The notes under the pieces: model-generated
Seen by the model: only the letters and a program-made list of their open reading frames with translations
Databases searched by the model: none
Told to the model about the DNA's origin: nothing
Made by a program: the position numbers and the translations under genes
Origin: Rachicladosporium sp. CCFEE 5018
Taxonomy: Eukaryota > Ascomycota > Dothideomycetes > Cladosporiales > Cladosporiaceae
Assembly: GCA_002077045.2 (NCBI GenBank)
Contig: KZ111164.1
Location: 213,253 to 277,252 of the forward strand
Direction: 5' to 3'
Length of the DNA: 64,000 bases
Shown here: positions 19,842 to 30,370 of the stretch, piece by piece
Layout: each line of letters opens with the position of its first letter
Position numbering within the stretch: position 1 is the stretch's first letter

Positions 19842-22247
19842 ATGACCATGGGTGAAGGACATCGCAGCATGGCTGCCCCCGAGGATGCTATGGAATACAA
19901 CAACTACATCCAAGGAGTGAGGGAGGAGCAGTACCCAATGCTTGCAGGAACAACATACCTTGATCATGCTGGAACTACACCGTACAGCAAAATGCTGATG
20001 GAAAGGTTCCACGCAGACATGATGGGCACCCTGTTTGGCAATCCGCACTCGGCTTCTCAGTCGAGTCAGCAATCTACGCAGATGATCGACGATACAAGAC
20101 TGCAGCTTCTACGGCTATTCCGAGCAGACCCAGAGCATTTTGATGTAGTTTTCACCGCAAACGCCACTGCGGCCGTCAAGCTGGTCATGGATGCTTTTCG
20201 AGATCAGGACAGCGGGTTTTGGTATGGGTACCATGTGGACTCGCATACAAGCTTAGTGGGCGTGCGCGAGGTCGCCAGTAAGCACAGATGCTTCCAGTCA
20301 GACCGGGACGTGGAGCGGTGGATTGGAGACGAATGCGACGGAACTGTGGGACAGGCTGGGCTCTTCGCGTCCCCGGCGCAGTCGAATATGAATGGCAGAC
20401 GTCTGCCTCTAAGATGGAGCTCTCAAATACGCGACACTACTGGACCTCCCATCTACACATTGCTGGACGCTGCAGCTCTGACTTCGACGTCACCTCTGGA
20501 TATGAGAGATAGCTATGCTGCGCCAGACTTTACCGCATTCAGCTTGTACAAAATCTTCGGTTTTCCGGATCTTGGCGCTCTGATCGTGCGCAAGAAGGCA
20601 GCTCATGTCTTCGCCAAGCGTGCGTACTTCGGCGGCGGCACCGTGGACATGGTTGTGTGCTTGAAAGAAACCTGGCACGCAAAGAAGACCGGGTCCCTGC
20701 ACGAGCAGCTTGAGGACGGTACATTGCCTATACACAGCATCTTGGCTTTACGAGCCGCAATGGACACACATGCGGAGCTACATGGAACCTTGGAGCGAGT
20801 CTCGCGTCATACAGCGATGCTGGCAGAGCGATTGTACCATGGTCTCCGGAAGCTGAAACATGCTAATGGAAGCGCTGTCGCTCAGGTCTACAAGCATGAG
20901 AAATCAGACTACAGCAACAGCACCACACAAGGTCCTATCGTAGCCTTCAATCTACGTGACAGTCATGGCAAGTGGGTGAGCAACACAGAAGTCGAGAAGC
21001 TCGCGTCCATCAAGGACATCCAGCTTCGTGTGGGAGGCATCTGCAATCCGGGTGGCATTGCCTCGGCGTTATATCTGGAACCTTGGGAGATGCGATACAA
21101 TTTTTCGGCTGGTCAGAGGTGTGGTGGCGAGCACGACATACTCAATGGGAAGCCGACTGGCATGATACGGGCGAGTCTCGGAGCCATGAGTACACTGGTT
21201 GATGTCGAGAAACTGCTCTCCTTCATCGACGAGTTTTTCGTTGACAGAACGTCTACAAAGCCGCCAGTACAGGTCAGTGGGACTGGAAACGTGCTCCGAC
21301 CGTCGGACTGGCACATCGAAGCTCTCACAGTCTACCCGATCAAAAGCTGCGGCGGCTGGCAGATTCCCTCAGACACCGACTGGGACGTCCGTCCGGAAGG
21401 TCTAGCCTGGGACCGCGAATGGTGCATCGTCCACCAAGGCACCGGCGTGGCTCTAAGCCAGAAGCGACATCCTCGCATGGCTCTCATACGTCCTCGTTTG
21501 GACATCAAGACAGGCAGGCTGGTGATAACCCAGGCTGGTAATGCCACTGAGGTTTCGGTACCGCTCTCCTTGGATCCCTCCTACTTCGATCCCACCGATC
21601 TGAAGTCTCACACCACGCAAGTTTGCGGCGACACCATCAAAACCCGTATCTACACCTCTCCCGCCATTGCAGACTTCTTCACGAACGCTCTTGGCGTACC
21701 CTGCACACTCGCTCGATTCCCGAGTCCTACGTCAACAGACCCGTCAACTCGCCACAGTAAGCCGCAGCTCAGCAGGACAGCCTCGACTTTTGGTCCATCG
21801 CCCTTACTCCTACCGAATGAATCTCCAATTCTCGCCATCGCGCGCCCTTCTCTGAATGCCCTGAACACCTACCTGAAACTGCACTCCCTACACGCTGCAC
21901 CCGCTGCGCAATTTCGCGCCAACATTATCCTCGCGCAATCCTCTCCCGCAGGCGGCGAAACACCTTGGGCCGAGGACACATGGCAAGGCTTTACCGTCGC
22001 ATCCGATAAGGGCGTCGAGGGAGCGAGTATGGATGTGCTGGGAGGATGCAGAAGATGCGGCATGGTCTGCGTGGATCAGACTACGGGTATCAGGGCAGAC
22101 GCAGGAGAGCCATTCGTGAGTCTGGCGAAGATGAGGAGGGTTGGGGGAAGGGTGCTGTTTGGCGTGCATTGTGCGCTTCGTGGGACTGCGGGCAGTGTCA
22201 GGGTTGGACAGGTCGTAGAGACCACAGAAGGCAGGGAGGAGGACTGA
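19842..22247 (+). CDS. hxB: Molybdenum cofactor sulfurase, copy A
   Basis: 801 residues, single exon. MoCo sulfurase transfers sulfur from L-cysteine to the molybdenum of xanthine dehydrogenase and aldehyde oxidase, activating them (established; hxB in Aspergillus nidulans). The N-terminal NifS-like PLP domain begins at TYLDHAGTTPYSK; the Schiff-base lysine is Lys237 in FSLYKIFGFPDLGALIV; VGGICNPGG carries the expected late cysteine. From about 488 comes the MOSC part: IEALTVYPIKSCGGW, then CRRCGMVCVDQTTG near the end. All key motifs are intact. Length is normal for the family. By eye, 14 of about 20 base differences from copy B change the protein. Confidence 0.95.
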   Translation: MTMGEGHRSMAAPEDAMEYNNYIQGVREEQYPMLAGTTYLDHAGTTPYSKMLMERFHADMMGTLFGNPHSASQSSQQSTQMIDDTRLQLLRLFRADPEHFDVVFTANATAAVKLVMDAFRDQDSGFWYGYHVDSHTSLVGVREVASKHRCFQSDRDVERWIGDECDGTVGQAGLFASPAQSNMNGRRLPLRWSSQIRDTTGPPIYTLLDAAALTSTSPLDMRDSYAAPDFTAFSLYKIFGFPDLGALIVRKKAAHVFAKRAYFGGGTVDMVVCLKETWHAKKTGSLHEQLEDGTLPIHSILALRAAMDTHAELHGTLERVSRHTAMLAERLYHGLRKLKHANGSAVAQVYKHEKSDYSNSTTQGPIVAFNLRDSHGKWVSNTEVEKLASIKDIQLRVGGICNPGGIASALYLEPWEMRYNFSAGQRCGGEHDILNGKPTGMIRASLGAMSTLVDVEKLLSFIDEFFVDRTSTKPPVQVSGTGNVLRPSDWHIEALTVYPIKSCGGWQIPSDTDWDVRPEGLAWDREWCIVHQGTGVALSQKRHPRMALIRPRLDIKTGRLVITQAGNATEVSVPLSLDPSYFDPTDLKSHTTQVCGDTIKTRIYTSPAIADFFTNALGVPCTLARFPSPTSTDPSTRHSKPQLSRTASTFGPSPLLLPNESPILAIARPSLNALNTYLKLHSLHAAPAAQFRANIILAQSSPAGGETPWAEDTWQGFTVASDKGVEGASMDVLGGCRRCGMVCVDQTTGIRADAGEPFVSLAKMRRVGGRVLFGVHCALRGTAGSVRVGQVVETTEGREED

Positions 22248-22389
22248 GCGCTGTGCGAGGCATGGTGAATGTCAACACGGCTGAAGATGAAATTACCTAA
22301 TCGTTCAGGCGGATTTGGCAAGTCTCGAGCACAATGTCTTAATCTAGAGGTATTGAACTTGTAAGTTCACAATCGAATTGGGTATCATA

Positions 22390-22860
22390 CTATATGCGTG
22401 CGTCACCACTCGTATGCTGCAACTCCTCACTATCCATTCTCGCAACGAAGCCGACAACCCTACGTATCAAATCCTGCACCACAGCCTGTGGATTGCCATT
22501 GAGATTATGACTTGCCCCTTCAACCACCCCGCCGTTGGTGTTGTCCGTTACTCCGCCGCCTATGAGCGTCGCTGCCGTCCACCTCGCCACGAGCGCATGC
22601 TTATCGATTGTCTCCGGCACGCTCTCGTCACTTCCTCCTTCCAGAATCAGCAACGCAGTGCTAGCCGGAAACTTCCCAAAGCTAGCGGCTAATCGCTCAT
22701 CTGATAGATCACTCGAAAAGAAGTCATCCGCTCCGTCGTGAGCAGGCGCAGGGGAGGCGATGTCTACCCATCTTCTAGCCGTGATTGCGACGCGGCCGAA
22801 TATCACTTTCGTCAGCCGGTTGGGCATCACGTCCTTGTCGTGCCCTTCCCGACACATCTT
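22390..22860 (-). CDS. DUF1749/SidJ-like alpha/beta hydrolase, copy A, 3' part only
   Basis: C-terminal 156 residues of the hydrolase seen complete at 36169-37146; the N-terminal half, including the nucleophile, is lost in the gap starting at 22861. The visible part (MCREGHDKDVMPNRLTKVIF..., LEGGSDE, VVEGASHNLNG with the probable catalytic His) is nearly identical to copy B. The break is a contig end, not a mutation. Confidence 0.9.
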   Translation of the reverse strand, partial: KMCREGHDKDVMPNRLTKVIFGRVAITARRWVDIASPAPAHDGADDFFSSDLSDERLAASFGKFPASTALLILEGGSDESVPETIDKHALVARWTAATLIGGGVTDNTNGGVVEGASHNLNGNPQAVVQDLIRRVVGFVARMDSEELQHTSGDARI

Positions 22861-22960
22861 NNNNNNNNNNNNNNNNNNNNNNNNNNNNNNNNNNNNNNNN
22901 NNNNNNNNNNNNNNNNNNNNNNNNNNNNNNNNNNNNNNNNNNNNNNNNNNNNNNNNNNNN
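22861..22960. other. Assembly gap (100 N)
   Basis: Exactly 100 Ns, the conventional placeholder for a gap of unknown size. It joins the interior of the DUF1749 gene to the interior of an NTF2-like gene copy, so neither side continues the other. Confidence 0.98.
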
Positions 22961-23306
22961 GCTGCTGAAGGTAGCGGTGCCGAGGGGAGCGTGGCCAGTC
23001 GCGCAACCGTTGTTGATGAGCTCGTTGACGGAGTCGGAGTAGTCGACGTAGCTAGGATCGTTGTTAATGATTGCATGGATAGAAGGTACAGAGGGTTAAC
23101 ACGTACTCAGTAGTCAGGACGGAGTCTGCGAGGCCGTTCGAGTAGTCGCTGATGAGGGACTTGAAGTTGTTGGCGACGGTGTTGGCGCAGTCGTCAGACA
23201 GACACTGGCCGTTGAAGTCCTTGCCGAAACCCCACCAGTGCCTCGAAGGAGTAGCAGAGACGCCGAGCGCGAGCGCCGACACGACAGCTGGGATAAATGC
23301 GTGCAT
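22961..23306 (-). CDS. Secreted NTF2-like fold protein, copy B, 5' part
   Basis: Start at 23306 with the same signal peptide and first exon as copy A, and the same 49-nt intron (23052-23100). The second exon is cut by the gap after about 30 codons (reading toward lower coordinates). The visible coding part is identical to copy A at protein level. Confidence 0.85.
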
Positions 23307-25644
23307 CTTGAATTATTTGATTTGGTTGAAAGGTATTGATTTGATCGTTTCGAAAGACGCGAAAGGCTGTCGTTGAAGAAGAGGAGAATGAAATGATGAG
23401 ACTGGATAGCGAGAGTGGTTGTTGGATGATGGAATACTTCTACCTGACGCGAGGCAGCCCAATTCTTAAGTACAACGATACTTGCTCTCGTCTACAACGG
23501 CGCTGTAAGATTGCCGGTAGCGTGATGCGACCTCGCGATCCTCCTGATCCAGGTAAGCCCCAGTCTAAGCACCGGCAAGACCAGGCATTCGCTGCTTCGT
23601 GCACAGCCAAAATAGGCTTCCCCATTCGGGGCTCAGGCGAAGGCGCAAAGCCACCCCGCTGTACCCTGCCTGGCTTTGCTCGTACCAGAGCGCATCAGCC
23701 GCGCAAGAGGTTCGTGCGATGGGACTTTTGACAGCTGCATAACGCGGTGTTATTCGGATTGCTGCAGCACGCTGCGGTCCTGGCAATCTCGCGCGGCGCC
23801 TTGCAGGTGTCAAGGCCATTGTGAGGACAATGCTGTGTCGCCGCGTACCAGCACACGAGAGCCGTTTGTCACACGAGGCGATGCACGGGTGTGTGGGACC
23901 ACTGCGCAGAAAGGATGCGGCTATCCGGCGTCGCGTGGTACGGAGTGTGGTACATGCACGCGCGGGAGATCTGCTGCGGTAATTATAAGCTGTGCCCAGA
24001 GTTGGGGTCGCGTTTCTCGGATGAGACAAGAGCTGAACCCATGCTGGCCCCAGCGGCTTCGGGCGCTCGTCAAGACATGACAAGAGTTCTGACAGGAGCT
24101 AGGGCTGGAGACGCGCCAGAAAAGTCTCCGTTTCGTGCGGTAGCTGCATGGGGCCATGTGGATGGAATCACGGTTTTCGGCGACCCACTTTGCAACGCCT
24201 CCATGGCTCTGGGAAATTGAATTGAGGCACGATGCAGTTGTACAACATGCATGATGCACATAGCCCTACCGAAACCATGCGAATTACGAAATAGATACAT
24301 GCAGCAGTAGTGGGCGATCATGAAGAGGGCTGTGTGGGGTGCCGAACAGGCGCGACGCGGCTGTGACAGATCCTAATCTCACAAAAGCCTTCACCGAGTA
24401 TTCCCCATTCACGCGGTACGAGAGTACGACGCGTCTTAGCGCTGAAATATCCTAGTTCGAAAGACGTTTTCCCACGCGTTCCCGCCCTCCCGCGACTGCC
24501 TTCTGGGGACGCTTCTGGCAAAGCTTGGGCGATGTTGCGCTTCGTCCCGCCGTTCTCGAAAAGCCGCCTCTCATATCGCAGGAACGTCATACTCGTGTGA
24601 TACCTGATGGTGTCGAGAAGCTACTAGCTACAAGATGCAAGCTACAAGCCAGCAGTCTGGCCCCCACCGAAGTATTACAGCGTCCTCTAGCTCACGACCC
24701 GGTAGCTGTGCTGTAGATCTAGATCTCGACGAGATGCAGCGGGCGGTGTGACGCATGCGCTCATCGAAAGATATATATGTCGATCCATGGCGCATCCTCG
24801 ACAGTCAGCATCGGATTCCGCCGACTTTGGCTGCTGCATCTTGCTGCCGACATTCAACCACGAGGCTGAACGCACTGTCACTTGCCCTCGTTTCTCCGAA
24901 AGTCTGAATTACTTCCATGCTGTTGTCATGGTTTCAAGAATGCCATATTTGTTCTGCCGTGCTTATGCGAAAGGACTATACCTTTCGGGGCTCGTCTGTT
25001 CATCACCAGCCTCTCTGAGATGCAGGTCCCCGGCGCCCCGCCGTTGGAGCTGGTCGGAGACCTTCATCGCCTTCGAATAGTTCGATGAGCGAAGGCTGGG
25101 ACAAATGCCATGGTCGCCTTGCATACGAATGTGATCGCGCATCGAGTTCGGATTTCCGGAGGCATAGATTGGCATTGATGAACGCCGACATGCTCCTTTG
25201 CTGTCAGTCCAAGCGCAAGGACAAGCCCGTGCCAGATTGACCATATCCCTCTGGCGACCGAGCCGATGCCACGTGGCATACGTTGTCTGGTGCTGCCATC
25301 GCAACCATATCGACGAGCTTTGAGATGCCCCGGCTCATCAAGTTCCCTTGCCACGCGATCGAGAGCACAGCGCGTCTCGAACCGTAGAACTCGCGAAAGC
25401 AAAATTTCCGGCAACCATAGTCTAACAATTGTTCGGACATGTGACAGGCCTTGGCGTGTGGTACAGCATGTGCGATCCGGCATGGCCATGGTCTCACTCC
25501 AGATGATCGATCTCCGACTGAGGCTGATATCAAGAGCAGACGAGATCTCGAGGTTGGAATGGTAACCCATGGGACGAATGGTCAATGCACCAGCTGATAC
25601 GCAGTAAGTACGCGGCGATTCATCGTCTGGAAGCCAGCTCCATC
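23307..25644. other. 2.3-kb conserved non-coding stretch, copy B
   Basis: Counterpart of 9568-11869. Open frames differ from those of copy A, which argues against a conserved protein gene. Carries 37 nt at 25143-25179 that copy A lacks. Confidence 0.5.
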
Positions 25645-26802
25645 TCACACCGGCTTCCGAAAGCGCCCTTGCATCCAGCAGCGGTACATCTTCAGCTTCC
25701 GCTGTCGATTGACGAGCATCCGACGGTCGACTGCAAGGTTGAAAATCTCGAACTTCGGCGTGTCCGTTCCGACTTTTTGGCTATCGTCCTCCGCATCTTC
25801 GAACGTTGGCAATTTGCCAGACCAGATGTCACGCAGCTCCTGCTCTTCGAAGAAATACACCCTCGTTCCATCACCACGCACGTAGAAATTCTCCTCTAAG
25901 TACCGACCCTTCTTGAACCTCACCTGAGCCAGATCACCACGTCCGTAGTCTCTCAATAGCACATCTCCGCCCGGCTTGAGCAGCGTGAAGATGTTGCTCA
26001 CCGCCATCGTCCACTGATCCGGCGACAGCGCAGAGAAGATGAAAATCATCAAGACCAGGTCCACGCTGCCGGCCTCAAGCCCTGGTGGTAGCACCTCGCC
26101 CGCCGCATCCCAGACATCCGCCCTCAACACGGCTGACTCACTCTGTGCTGTGTATGCGTCCTGCGCCCGTATCACATCAATTGCCTTCGCACTGTAGTCG
26201 CAAGCGTGCACCTTCAGTTCCTCATTTCGGTTCATCACCAGGAGCGGAAACGCTGTGTTGCCTGCTCCAGCCCCAACTTCGAGCACCGTACATTTCCCAT
26301 AGCCCTCACTCGTCACTTCGCCCAAGATTGGAAATTCTTGCACCAGCCACTTGCGGTCTTTGAAGAAGTTGGCGTTGTTGTTGGAGTAGAACTTATCCCA
26401 CCACTTCTCAGGCTTGTCTTTGAATCGCGTCTTGTCAAAATCCGATACTTGATTATCGCGTTGAAAAATCGTCTGCTGTTCGATGAACTCCGCGTACTGG
26501 GCGTCTACCTCGACGTGATCCCAGGCATTGTGAGCGAAGATGTCGGAGTCTTGCTCCAGGTAGCGAGTGCCGAATTGGAAAGGATCGCTACGATTCTGTG
26601 GATTGGAGGCGGCATCGAAAGTGGACTTGCGAACGGGCTCGATCGTTGTTGGGACGCCGTAGTCGTCTTTCCCTTCTGAAGTCGACGAGGCTTTGTCAGG
26701 TACGACCACATATTTGCGCATATGCTCCATGCCCTTGGTCAACTGCTGCTTGGGTTGCTTTGGCCGTGTCGGCAGTGCAGCCTCGACATCCCCGTCCACC
26801 AT
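25645..26802 (-). CDS. Trm140/METTL2-like tRNA m3C methyltransferase, copy B
   Basis: 385 residues from the ATG at 26802, aligning with MADGD of copy A as MVDGD. All motifs of copy A are kept (NAWDHVEVD, WWDKFYSNNNANFFKDRKWL, VLEVGAGAGN, RDYGRGD). Differences cluster in the first 70 residues and the region after FFEEQELRDIW. The core is nearly unchanged, so both copies appear functional. Confidence 0.9.
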   Translation of the reverse strand: MVDGDVEAALPTRPKQPKQQLTKGMEHMRKYVVVPDKASSTSEGKDDYGVPTTIEPVRKSTFDAASNPQNRSDPFQFGTRYLEQDSDIFAHNAWDHVEVDAQYAEFIEQQTIFQRDNQVSDFDKTRFKDKPEKWWDKFYSNNNANFFKDRKWLVQEFPILGEVTSEGYGKCTVLEVGAGAGNTAFPLLVMNRNEELKVHACDYSAKAIDVIRAQDAYTAQSESAVLRADVWDAAGEVLPPGLEAGSVDLVLMIFIFSALSPDQWTMAVSNIFTLLKPGGDVLLRDYGRGDLAQVRFKKGRYLEENFYVRGDGTRVYFFEEQELRDIWSGKLPTFEDAEDDSQKVGTDTPKFEIFNLAVDRRMLVNRQRKLKMYRCWMQGRFRKPV

Positions 26803-27121
26803 GCTTCGCAAGCTATCACCAACGGTGTTCGGTAATGAAGTCGAAGGTAAAAGCTCTGGTGATGGAAGCTTTGGATTTTTAGGCACACGAGCTCAAACAT
26901 CCCTGCTTGCCACGCGAGCGGCGCCGCCCGTATGCAAGATCGATTCCGGGGTAAAAGCCGAACAGATCGATGACATAGACAGTCCGTAAAAGTCGATGCA
27001 TTGACTTTCAGGGCAACTCTTTGAGTGCTGCTCTTCGCTGTTCCGCTCATCAGATAACATTCGCTCAGCATTTGAGATCTTGCATCTGTTCCGTTGTCCA
27101 AGTACCACAACCACCATCATA
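26803..27121. promoter_or_regulatory. Bidirectional promoter of methyltransferase and COQ10, copy B
   Basis: 319 bp between divergent start codons; more diverged from copy A than the adjacent genes. No specific factor site claimed. Confidence 0.45.
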
Positions 27122-27919
27122 ATGGCCACCAAGTGTCTTGCACCGACTAGTCGCTCGTTACTCCACACTGTACGCAACATAAGAAGAATACCGCAGATAC
27201 AGAGACGAACCTTCCTCCCAAACCCCTTCGGCAGCGGTCCTCAAACCCTCACCGCAAGCCGCACACTCGACTACTCTCATGAAGCAATCTTCGACGTGAT
27301 CTCCGACGTCTCCTCATACAGCAGCTTCATTCCCTACTGCCAAAGTTCCACTGTAACGAAGTCCTCAAAACCCGATCCCGAGACGAAGAAAACCTACCCT
27401 GAAGAAGCTTCTCTTACCATTGGCTTCGACTCGGCTGTGGCAGAAAAGTTCCACAGCAGGATCTACACGATACCAGGCACATCTATCGAAGCGCTCTCCG
27501 GCGCGGCGGAGTCAAGTCTCCCGGCATCGAAGACATCGCATCATAACCCACGGCCAGATCCCGCTTCCGACCCGACGCGCAGTAAGAGCGTTTTGACGCA
27601 CCTTTCCACACTCTGGACGCTAAAACCATTTCGATACAAGCCTCCGCCTGAGTCGGCCAAAGAGCTAGGGACACAGCACATGAACCACAAAGAGACGTCA
27701 GACTTGCCGGGACAAGATCGGACAGATGTAAGTCTGAAGATCGAGTACCAGTTCGCGAATCCCGTGTATGGGGCTATGAGTGCTGCCGCTGCACCGAAGG
27801 TAGCGGAGAAGATGATTGAGGCTTTTGAGAGGAGGGTAAAGGAAGTTGTTGCGAGTAGAGGAGGAGGTGGGGAGAGGGGAAAGGTGGGTGGGAGTAACAG
27901 TGTCGCCGGGTCAAGGTGA
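27122..27919 (+). CDS. COQ10: Mitochondrial coenzyme Q-binding protein COQ10, copy B
   Basis: 265 residues from the ATG at 27122 (MATKCLAPTSRSLL). An upstream in-frame TTG is not a likely start. The domain is nearly identical to copy A; most changes lie in the presequence and in the Gly-rich C-terminal tail (ASRGGGGERG), which is three residues longer. Intact. Confidence 0.92.
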   Translation: MATKCLAPTSRSLLHTVRNIRRIPQIQRRTFLPNPFGSGPQTLTASRTLDYSHEAIFDVISDVSSYSSFIPYCQSSTVTKSSKPDPETKKTYPEEASLTIGFDSAVAEKFHSRIYTIPGTSIEALSGAAESSLPASKTSHHNPRPDPASDPTRSKSVLTHLSTLWTLKPFRYKPPPESAKELGTQHMNHKETSDLPGQDRTDVSLKIEYQFANPVYGAMSAAAAPKVAEKMIEAFERRVKEVVASRGGGGERGKVGGSNSVAGSR

Positions 27920-28107
27920 GGTGGCAATTGGGTGCGGGCTTGCCATGTGAGGTTGTCTAGACCTCACCTGTACGATACACCGATACATGTATATACGTAG
28001 AGCAATAGAGGTCGCATCGCTCTGTCGGCATCTAGCTTGTCTTCTTCGTACGCCATTCGCTCGCCAGTGTTCGTCGTGCCACCAGCTGTTGTTTGGCCCG
28101 ATGCCAT

Positions 28108-28647
28108 TCAGCTTCCGACTGCCTTTGCCTTCTCACCTGCACTCACTTTCCCTTGATATTCATGAGCAGTCGCCGCTTTCGCAGCCCTCTCAGCAGCGGT
28201 AATTGCGACCCGCTTTGGATTCTTGGGATCGTCCTCGACCTCGCTCTTCTTGAGCGACTCCAGAGTCCTCTACATGCGATCCAGCTGCTTCGTGAGCGCA
28301 GCATACACGACACTCGAATCTTCACCGTCTTCAGGAATCCTCTTATTCAAGTCACGCCATGCTGCTTCGGCGTCCCCGACGAGCGACTCGGCTTGGTACC
28401 AATCGTCGACGCCATCCGCAAGGGCGAGATTGCACTTGATTCCCAGCATGCGGGGAAGCGCACGATCGTCTAGCAGTGCTTTTAGATCTTTGGGATATTC
28501 TTGTCGCTCGGTAGGGTTCGCGTACTTGCGCATAGCTTCCTCGTATTGGGCTGCAAACCATCGGCCTTCATTCGTGGTGGCCGTCGTGAGGTTGAACGAG
28601 TGAACGCGAGAGGCTCAGCTGTGATTGATGTTGTGTGCAGTGTCCAT
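28108..28647 (-). pseudogene. Decayed small helical protein gene, copy B (three lesions)
   Basis: Same locus as 14308-14847. Here the Trp codon at 28357-28359 is intact, but the frame has a TAG at 28270-28272, the internal ATG is ACG (28582-28584), and a TGA at 28615-28617 interrupts the longer form that starts at 28647. The coding-like segment between (PTERQEYPKDLKALLDDRAL, DAEAAWRDLNKRIPED) is clearly homologous to copy A. No known family. Confidence 0.6.
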
Positions 28648-28888
28648 GACAATTGGAGAATGTTTTGTAGTCAGAGTCATTTCGTCAATACAGTATCACA
28701 GTAAGGGGGAGTAGGTACAGGCTGAGACTGCTTGTGTGGAAGGCGCGCCAAAGGATGGGCGATGCGACCAACATGGGTCGGAACATATCAACATTGCATT
28801 GTACTACCTACAATACCTCCAATACGTGTAGCAAATATGCGCCAGAGTCCCAGAACCAATGTCGAAAGTACTGTGCCAAGCCTTCGGC

Positions 28889-29915
28889 CTAATTGTTGTT
28901 CTGGCTGTTCAAGATGCGAAGGATGCTCAGGAACAACTGCGACATGTTAGCAATGACCGCAGCAACGAGAATGGACTCTTCTTACGTTGATCACGTCAAG
29001 ATATAGACTGATGGCTGCAGCGATCTCCTCCTCAACATGGTAGTGGCGCATGATCAGCTGCGTGTCCACCAGTATGTAAGCCGAGAAGACCAGCGCGCCG
29101 ACAACGCCAAAGCCCAGCTCCACCGCGCTCGTGTGCGGGAAGAATGCGGACATGAAGCCGAAGATGATCAGGACCCAAAGCGCTCCGAAAAGGTAGGGTG
29201 CCCAGTGGGTGAAGTCGTACTTCGTCTGGCAGGCGAACAGAGTCAAGGCGAGGAAGATGCCGAGCGTGAAGATCAGTGCTTCCAGGACGATACGAGAGTC
29301 GTAGAAGGAGGTAATGACGGAGATGCTGTAGGCTTCGAGGCCTGTGAAGCCGGCAAGGAAGATGAGGTTGGTGGGCTGAGATGTGTTAGCACTAATTTCG
29401 TCCATTGCGCCACCCTGAGCAGCGACGAGCGCTGATCTCCAGTGGGCTCGATCGCGTAACGCTGGATGTATACTCACATAGCTCTTCCTCTTCCAGAACG
29501 TCAACAGCATCATGCCGATCGCACCGAACAAGCTGACCCATAGCATCCACGAATTCGTCTGGATCCACTGTTTATACGGCGCTGAAAAGAAGCTCACAGC
29601 GCTCAGAGCAGCCGTGAAGAGGAGTTGGACGGTCAAGATGGCGTAGACCTTGCGGATGAACTGCATGCGGATCGGGAGGGTTGCTTCTGCGACGGAGCCG
29701 CCGAACTGTTGCTGAATTAGTACTCTAATCCTGCTCCTAGCGATATCGAGGGCGCGTACCTTGAAGTCATCTGGAACGTTGTCGTCTTCAGCGCGAGCCT
29801 CTCCCATCACAGGTTCTGCCTGGTAGGAAGGCGGCGCCTGGGAGTAGCCTGGGGCGGCCTGGTCTTCGAAGCTGTCGCGCTGGGGCATATCCTGATACTT
29901 TGCAGTAGCTGCCAT
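28889..29915 (-). CDS. BXI1: Bax inhibitor-1 family membrane protein, copy B
   Basis: Four exons (29915-29760, 29705-29478, 29375-28986, 28936-28889) give 273 residues, the same length as copy A. Introns are 54, 102 and 49 nt. All family hallmarks are present. The first and second introns are multiples of three without stops in frame, so reading through gives an artificial longer protein; splice signals and comparison with copy A show they are introns. The last intron begins after YLDVIN with GTAAGA. Confidence 0.93.
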
Positions 29916-30016
29916 CGCGATGTTGTCGATGTGTTCACTACAGGGTGGGTAGGACGAGGTATGAAAGAAGAGCTTGATGGTGGTAGAAGTCACACTCGCA
30001 GTGTACGCCTCTCCAT

Positions 30017-30056
30017 CTCATGACGTTACGGAACGGCAACGCGGGGCGAAAGTTTG
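30017..30056. promoter_or_regulatory. Conserved ACGT-core upstream element of BXI1, copy B
   Basis: Counterpart of 16221-16260, about 100 bp upstream of the ATG at 29915, with one base difference. Contains TGACGTTA. Confidence 0.4.
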
Positions 30057-30370
30057 TACGGTCGCATTTGCACTGCACAGCCACTTCACATGCCGTGTTT
30101 GAAAGGAGTCATGTGATGCCTCAGCCTAATATCTGCATTCACCGTGAACGGCACAAGGGCACCCTCCCCTCTTGTCGAGCTCAAGCACGATCACACGATC
30201 ACACTCACCTGTCTCACTCATTGCGCTCTACGAGGGCAGCAGGGGTCATGGTTTCCGGACTCCAGGTGGACGGAAACACGATGAGCGGTAGTGAGGAGTG
30301 AGAACCTGGACTGTCAAGTAGAATCATACTACGATATGCTTGGCTATGTACTGTGCATTTGGAGTGCAGT
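30057..30370. other. Intergenic region, BXI1 to carboxylesterase, copy B
   Basis: 314 nt, weakly similar to copy A and with several indels. No gene seen. Confidence 0.45.

Larger units (their letters stand above)
9222..22860 (+). repeat. Duplicated block, copy A
   Basis: This 13.6-kb stretch is collinear with 22961-36639 over its whole length: same seven-gene order and orientation, same intergenic regions, small indels only (coordinate offset 13739 at the left end, 13800 near the decayed gene, 13779 at the right end). The copy-B side begins right after a 100-N gap and the copy-A side ends at the same gap, so the limits are set by contig ends and are not biological junctions. Divergence is mosaic (see findings). 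Confidence 0.97.

Noticed and set aside
22738..23113. Open frames running through the N gap
   Set aside because: They join two unrelated contig ends across unknown bases, so any fusion is artificial. The same applies at 58326-58682.
28947..29993. Single 348-codon version of BXI1 copy B
   Set aside because: Reads through three introns that happen to stay open; comparison with copy A, where the same introns break the frame, shows the four-exon model is right.
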